Below, in pieces: positions 5,373-8,238 of a stretch of DNA of 8,238 bases. How positions within the stretch are numbered: the first letter of the stretch is position 1; the number at the start of each line of letters is the position of its first letter. Made by a program: the position numbers and the translations under genes. Origin of the DNA: Methanosarcina sp. (lineage in GTDB: Archaea > Halobacteriota > Methanosarcinia > Methanosarcinales > Methanosarcinaceae). Where the stretch lies: the NCBI GenBank assembly GCA_013330315.1, contig DUIO01000313.1, positions 1-8,238 of the forward strand. Direction: 5' to 3'. The notes beneath the pieces were generated by a model, which made no database searches, had not been told where the DNA came from, and saw only the letters and a list, made by a program, of their open reading frames with translations.

Positions 5373-7226
5373 TTAGAACTGAATCCTCAGCATACCGGCT
5401 TTTGTAATCTTTGAGATTGTGTTAAAAAAGTCCCAGTAATTTACGATCCCTTCGCTGTCCAATCTCTCCAGTATTTTTGCCCGTTTTTCAATTTCATCAT
5501 AAATTACTTTCTTTTTCTTACCTGAAATTCCAAGCCTTGTGGCAATTTTATTTTCAAGGATATACGAACTTCCCATCGCACTGAAAACATGTTTGTCAGT
5601 AACGGGGTCCCAGGAAAAAGCTTCAATAAATGAAATTCCGCCTTTATCCGGATTGAAACCGAGAACCTCATTTATGCTGAGAACTCTCCTCACAAGCTTG
5701 CCGTCCGGTCTCCGTACCGCAGACTGAATAATAACAAAGTTGAGGTTATCCACATATGTTTTGGGAATATTTATGGGATCAGCAGTAAGCCTCTGGATCA
5801 ATTTTTCAACAGTTGCAGCGTGGAATGTTGACATTACAGGGTGTCCGGTCTGCATAGCTTGAAATGCGACATTACCTTCAACTCCTCGAATTTCTCCCAC
5901 AAGGATATAGTTTGGTCTCTGCCTCAATGCTGCTTTGAGAAGGTCAAACATTGTAACGTCCGATCCGCTGCCTTCTCCGATTCCCGCGCCCCTTGTGCTA
6001 CCTCTGGTTGTTTCCCGGGTCCAGTTCCTGTGAGGGATCTGCAGCTCGGGAGTATCCTCGATTGAGACCAGTTTTGACTCTGGATTTACAAATGCTGTAA
6101 TTCCGTTCAATGTGGTTGTCTTACCACTGGCAGTTTCTCCGCAGATGAAACCGCTCATTCCTTCACCGATCAGGATCCATAGGTAAGCTGCCATTCTGTA
6201 ATCCAGGGTCCCTCCTTTTATGACCTGGAGGATACTGAATGGAATGTCGGCAAACTTACGTATGGTGAAATTGCTCCCGTTTTTACTTATATCGTCCCCA
6301 AAAACGATGTTAATTCTTGATCCGTCCGGGAGTGTGGAGTCCACTATAGGGTTTTTGAAAGTGATGGGTTTTCCAATCCTTTCTGCAAGCCTGACAATAT
6401 ACTGGTTAAGTGCATCATTGTCGTTGAATTCTATGACACTCCTGAGGCCTTTGAACACTTTATGTTCAATAAAAATGGGTCCAAGACCATTGCAGGTAAT
6501 ATCTTCGATTTTGTTGTCATTTATATAAGGGTCAAGAAAGCCAACTCCGATTTTGTCCCTTATAACCGAGTATTTCAGAGCTTCGTACTGCTCCTTTGTT
6601 ACATAAATATTGTTTTTGTCAGGGTCTTCTTTTGCCGGAAGAAACTTTGACCTCAACTTTTTGATCCCGGAACCAGCCCCAGCAGCAGGCCTGTCAACCT
6701 GCTTTTTATTTTCGATTACACAAATAGCATCCAGGGCCTTTCTAAGTATCTTTTCTTTTTCTTCTAAATTTTCAGGATCGAACTCGATTCCTGTAAGGTG
6801 GTCTACAAGCCTAGTTTCCAGTTCTTTAATGAGGCCCCCAACTCCGGTAAGGAGTATGGGCTCAATAGGAATATAGAAGTTCCTTACATCATTTTTGTTT
6901 GGATAAATATGCACGTATATCTGGTCATTGACCTTGTATATCAGATTGGCATCCTCGAGATCACCGTGCTTTGATTCGAGTTTGGAGACATATCTGGGTA
7001 TGCCCATCGTATCTATGGGCAGAATGTGCAGGTATTCCAGAAGGTGAAGGTTTTTTTCAACTTCCTGCTTCATTTCCGGAGAGAGGAGCTTATAAAGATT
7101 ACATATTTTCAGGTTTGAATGGTCATGTCCACCATATTTTTTCGGTTTGAAAGGAAAATTTGTGTATACCCCTAAGTTGAGTACATTACCATGCTCAGTA
7201 CTCAGCTTTTCCTCAATGCTGTCCAT
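5373..7226 (-). CDS. flaI: Archaellum motor and assembly ATPase ArlI (FlaI)
   Basis: Hexameric secretion-type (GspE/VirB11 superfamily) ATPase powering archaellin assembly and filament rotation at the cytoplasmic face of ArlJ. All core motifs are present in 617 aa: Walker A GETASGKT (363-370), Asp box SIEDTPELQIPH (388-399), Walker B ILVGEIRG with catalytic Glu445, and His box GHPVMSTFHA with His469. The N-terminal domain (about 1-165) precedes the conserved LDPYINDNKIEDITCNG segment (231-247). The protein is longer than the roughly 510-residue Sulfolobus FlaI. Part of the extra length is a Pro/Ala/Gly/Lys-rich linker at about 173-205 (RPAAGAGSGIKKLRSKF). The C-terminus GMLRIQF is compact. 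ATG 7226 has GGTG (7232-7235) at 5 nt. It lies 54 bp after flaH, the longest gap in the series, and 12 bp before flaJ. Confidence 0.97.
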   Translation of the reverse strand: MDSIEEKLSTEHGNVLNLGVYTNFPFKPKKYGGHDHSNLKICNLYKLLSPEMKQEVEKNLHLLEYLHILPIDTMGIPRYVSKLESKHGDLEDANLIYKVNDQIYVHIYPNKNDVRNFYIPIEPILLTGVGGLIKELETRLVDHLTGIEFDPENLEEKEKILRKALDAICVIENKKQVDRPAAGAGSGIKKLRSKFLPAKEDPDKNNIYVTKEQYEALKYSVIRDKIGVGFLDPYINDNKIEDITCNGLGPIFIEHKVFKGLRSVIEFNDNDALNQYIVRLAERIGKPITFKNPIVDSTLPDGSRINIVFGDDISKNGSNFTIRKFADIPFSILQVIKGGTLDYRMAAYLWILIGEGMSGFICGETASGKTTTLNGITAFVNPESKLVSIEDTPELQIPHRNWTRETTRGSTRGAGIGEGSGSDVTMFDLLKAALRQRPNYILVGEIRGVEGNVAFQAMQTGHPVMSTFHAATVEKLIQRLTADPINIPKTYVDNLNFVIIQSAVRRPDGKLVRRVLSINEVLGFNPDKGGISFIEAFSWDPVTDKHVFSAMGSSYILENKIATRLGISGKKKKVIYDEIEKRAKILERLDSEGIVNYWDFFNTISKITKAGMLRIQF

Positions 7227-7231
7227 GTCAA

Positions 7232-7235
7232 CACC
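7232..7235 (-). promoter_or_regulatory. flaI ribosome binding site
   Basis: GGTG lies 5 nt before ATG 7226. An out-of-frame ATG overlaps it (7235-7237) and would read ATG GTG TTG ACA; it is not the flaI start. Confidence 0.65.
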
Positions 7236-7280
7236 ATAAATGGCTAGTTACGTTCAAATATAGCTATTTTTTAAGTTTGT

Positions 7281-7997
7281 TTAGACCTTAGCCTGTGAGA
7301 TTGGAATAATCTTTAAACCGAAACCAGGCTGGACTTCAAAACTCACTATATTACCGGTGCTTTTCCTGGCGCCTCTTATTTTTGAGACTTCCATAACGCT
7401 GATATAGCGGTCAGTGAGCTGTTCTTTCCTTAAAAACAGATGACAATCGCATGCCGATCGTATTCTAACAAGAGTGTCTTCTTTGAAAGCATGCTGATGT
7501 AGAGTAATAAAGATCGTATACCCCTTGTCGCACAGATTTTTCAAACTTGTAAGAAACTCGAGAATATTATCTTCAGCGGAATAGGTAGTAAACATTGTAA
7601 GAGAGTCAATAAAAATGACTTTTTCCCGAATGCTTTTGATATGAGTTGTAACGAGATGCAAGGTCCCTTTCATTTGCTCGGATGTCCACTCAACACCTTC
7701 GAGATGGACCGGAAAAATCCTGAAATAGCCCCAGCTGTAAAAGTCCGAGATATCCAGGCTCAGGCTGTCCATCTGAGCCAGCATGCTTTTGATGGTATTC
7801 TCGGTTGAGTAGTACGCTATCCTGTAAAGCTGGTTTAGTCCTCCGTAAGCCATCTGCTGGCAGAGCACACTCTTTCCGGTATCGTTTTCACCTTCGATGA
7901 GCACAAGAGAACCCAGAGGAATGCCCTCACCTAGCTTTTTATCGATTTCATCATTGCCGCTTGAGATAATGTTTTTTTTATCCTCTTTTTCTCCCAT
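7281..7997 (-). CDS. flaH: Archaellum ATP-binding protein ArlH (FlaH)
   Basis: RecA/KaiC-like ATP-binding protein that binds ArlI and forms a ring within the archaellum motor; in this family ATP binding regulates the ArlI interaction and autophosphorylation has been reported. At 238 aa it is family-sized. Seen directly: the KaiC-type lead-in GNDEIDKKLGEGIPLGSLVLIEG, Walker A GENDTGKS (36-43, Lys42 and Ser43), YYSTEN at 62-67 with Glu66 where the catalytic Glu lies in KaiC relatives, Walker B KVIFIDS (Asp131), and a late strand FITLHQH. The frame extends upstream to 8039, but ATG 7997 is preferred: GGTGA (8003-8007) precedes it by 5 nt and it starts 1 bp after the upstream gene's stop, so no overlap is needed. 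No motif residue appears to be missing. Confidence 0.95.
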   Translation of the reverse strand: MGEKEDKKNIISSGNDEIDKKLGEGIPLGSLVLIEGENDTGKSVLCQQMAYGGLNQLYRIAYYSTENTIKSMLAQMDSLSLDISDFYSWGYFRIFPVHLEGVEWTSEQMKGTLHLVTTHIKSIREKVIFIDSLTMFTTYSAEDNILEFLTSLKNLCDKGYTIFITLHQHAFKEDTLVRIRSACDCHLFLRKEQLTDRYISVMEVSKIRGARKSTGNIVSFEVQPGFGLKIIPISQAKV

Positions 7998-7998
7998 A

Positions 7999-8238
7999 TT
8001 ATTCACCCACCACATGCTCTGCGGAAGAGACGATACCATTTTCCGTGATAATTTTTACAATAAAACTGCCACCGGATTCGAGATCGGTTAAGAGCTCGAT
8101 GTTAATGCTTTCATGCGGGTCAAGAATCCCGGGATTTATAATATCATTATTATGCGTAATACTGTACTGGGACCTGTTCACATAAGACGCCTGACCGTCC
8201 TTAACGAGGATGATGTCCCAGTGGTCGAAATTGTATAA
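7999..8238 (-). CDS. ArlF/ArlG-family archaellum stator protein, C-terminal 79 aa
   Basis: The frame is open from the right edge, so the N-terminus with the expected archaellin-like transmembrane helix is outside the window. An internal GTG at 8181 is not the start, because the reading continues upstream as LYNFDHWDIILVKDGQASY. The visible part is a beta-rich domain: NFDHWDIILVKDG, then NPGILDPHESINIELLTDL and a final strand pair FIVKIITENGIVSSAEH. This pattern (a 'PxE' turn after an N-terminal strand, then 'K(I/V)xTENG') resembles the soluble domains of FlaF and FlaG, which anchor the motor to the S-layer in the pseudoperiplasm. Position just before flaH favours FlaG in the classical order F-G-H-I-J. 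However, I cannot separate F from G on this fragment, so no symbol is given. It ends with TAA, 1 bp before flaH. Confidence 0.75.
   Translation of the reverse strand, partial: LYNFDHWDIILVKDGQASYVNRSQYSITHNNDIINPGILDPHESINIELLTDLESGGSFIVKIITENGIVSSAEHVVGE
8003..8007 (-). promoter_or_regulatory. flaH ribosome binding site
   Basis: GGTGA lies 5 nt before ATG 7997, inside the end of the upstream stator gene. It decides the flaH start against the longer in-frame extension to 8039. Confidence 0.7.

Noticed and set aside
6220..6528. 102-aa plus-strand frame inside flaI
   Set aside because: It is antisense to the conserved ATPase region of flaI, whose motifs are intact; composition is that of a shadow frame.
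7998..8039. Longer flaH start at 8039 adding MVSSLPQSMWWVNN
   Set aside because: It overlaps the upstream stator gene by over 40 bp, and a well-spaced GGTGA points to ATG 7997 instead.
7999..8181. Free-standing 60-aa gene starting with GTG at 8181
   Set aside because: The same frame is open to the window edge with archaellum stator-like sequence, so it is the tail of a larger gene.

Overview
The window looks like a chromosomal segment from a methanogenic euryarchaeon, most likely Methanosarcina or a close relative. The evidence is an archaeal-type valyl-tRNA synthetase, a run of archaellum (archaeal flagellum) motor and assembly genes, ribosome binding sites of the GGTG/GGAGG type, moderate GC genes and very AT-rich intergenic DNA. 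The genus is an inference from gene style, not from a marker gene.

Layout, left to right. Positions 1-1970 (+) hold the C-terminal three quarters of valS, which ends in a hairpin followed by T-runs. Positions 1971-2433 are non-coding and contain a striking array with 10-bp periodicity. A small two-helix membrane protein gene lies on the minus strand (2434-2613), facing valS tail to tail. Upstream of it, 2614-2886 is AT-rich and holds three more short tandem repeats and a small inverted repeat. From 2887 to the right edge everything is one minus-strand gene series. Read in transcription order it is: the C-terminal end of an ArlF/ArlG-type stator protein (8238-7999), flaH/arlH (7997-7281), flaI/arlI (7226-5373), flaJ/arlJ (5360-3726), and a 280-residue single-pass membrane protein of unrecognised family (3729-2887) whose start overlaps the flaJ stop.

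How the genes work together. ArlI is the hexameric ATPase that drives both assembly and rotation. ArlJ is the polytopic membrane platform it acts on. ArlH is the RecA/KaiC-like ATP-binding regulator that docks on ArlI. ArlF/ArlG proteins form the stator that anchors the motor to the S-layer. The ArlI, ArlJ and ArlH motifs are intact. Most of the series is tightly packed (1, 54 and 12 bp gaps, then a 4-bp overlap), as expected of one operon; its promoter and the archaellin genes would lie beyond the right edge.

The main unexplained item is the last gene of the series: one N-terminal transmembrane helix, a basic then acidic low-complexity cytoplasmic region, and a helical C-terminus. It is a candidate archaellum accessory or scaffold protein. 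The second is the concentration of four separate short tandem-repeat arrays in about 600 bp of non-coding DNA between valS and the archaellum genes.
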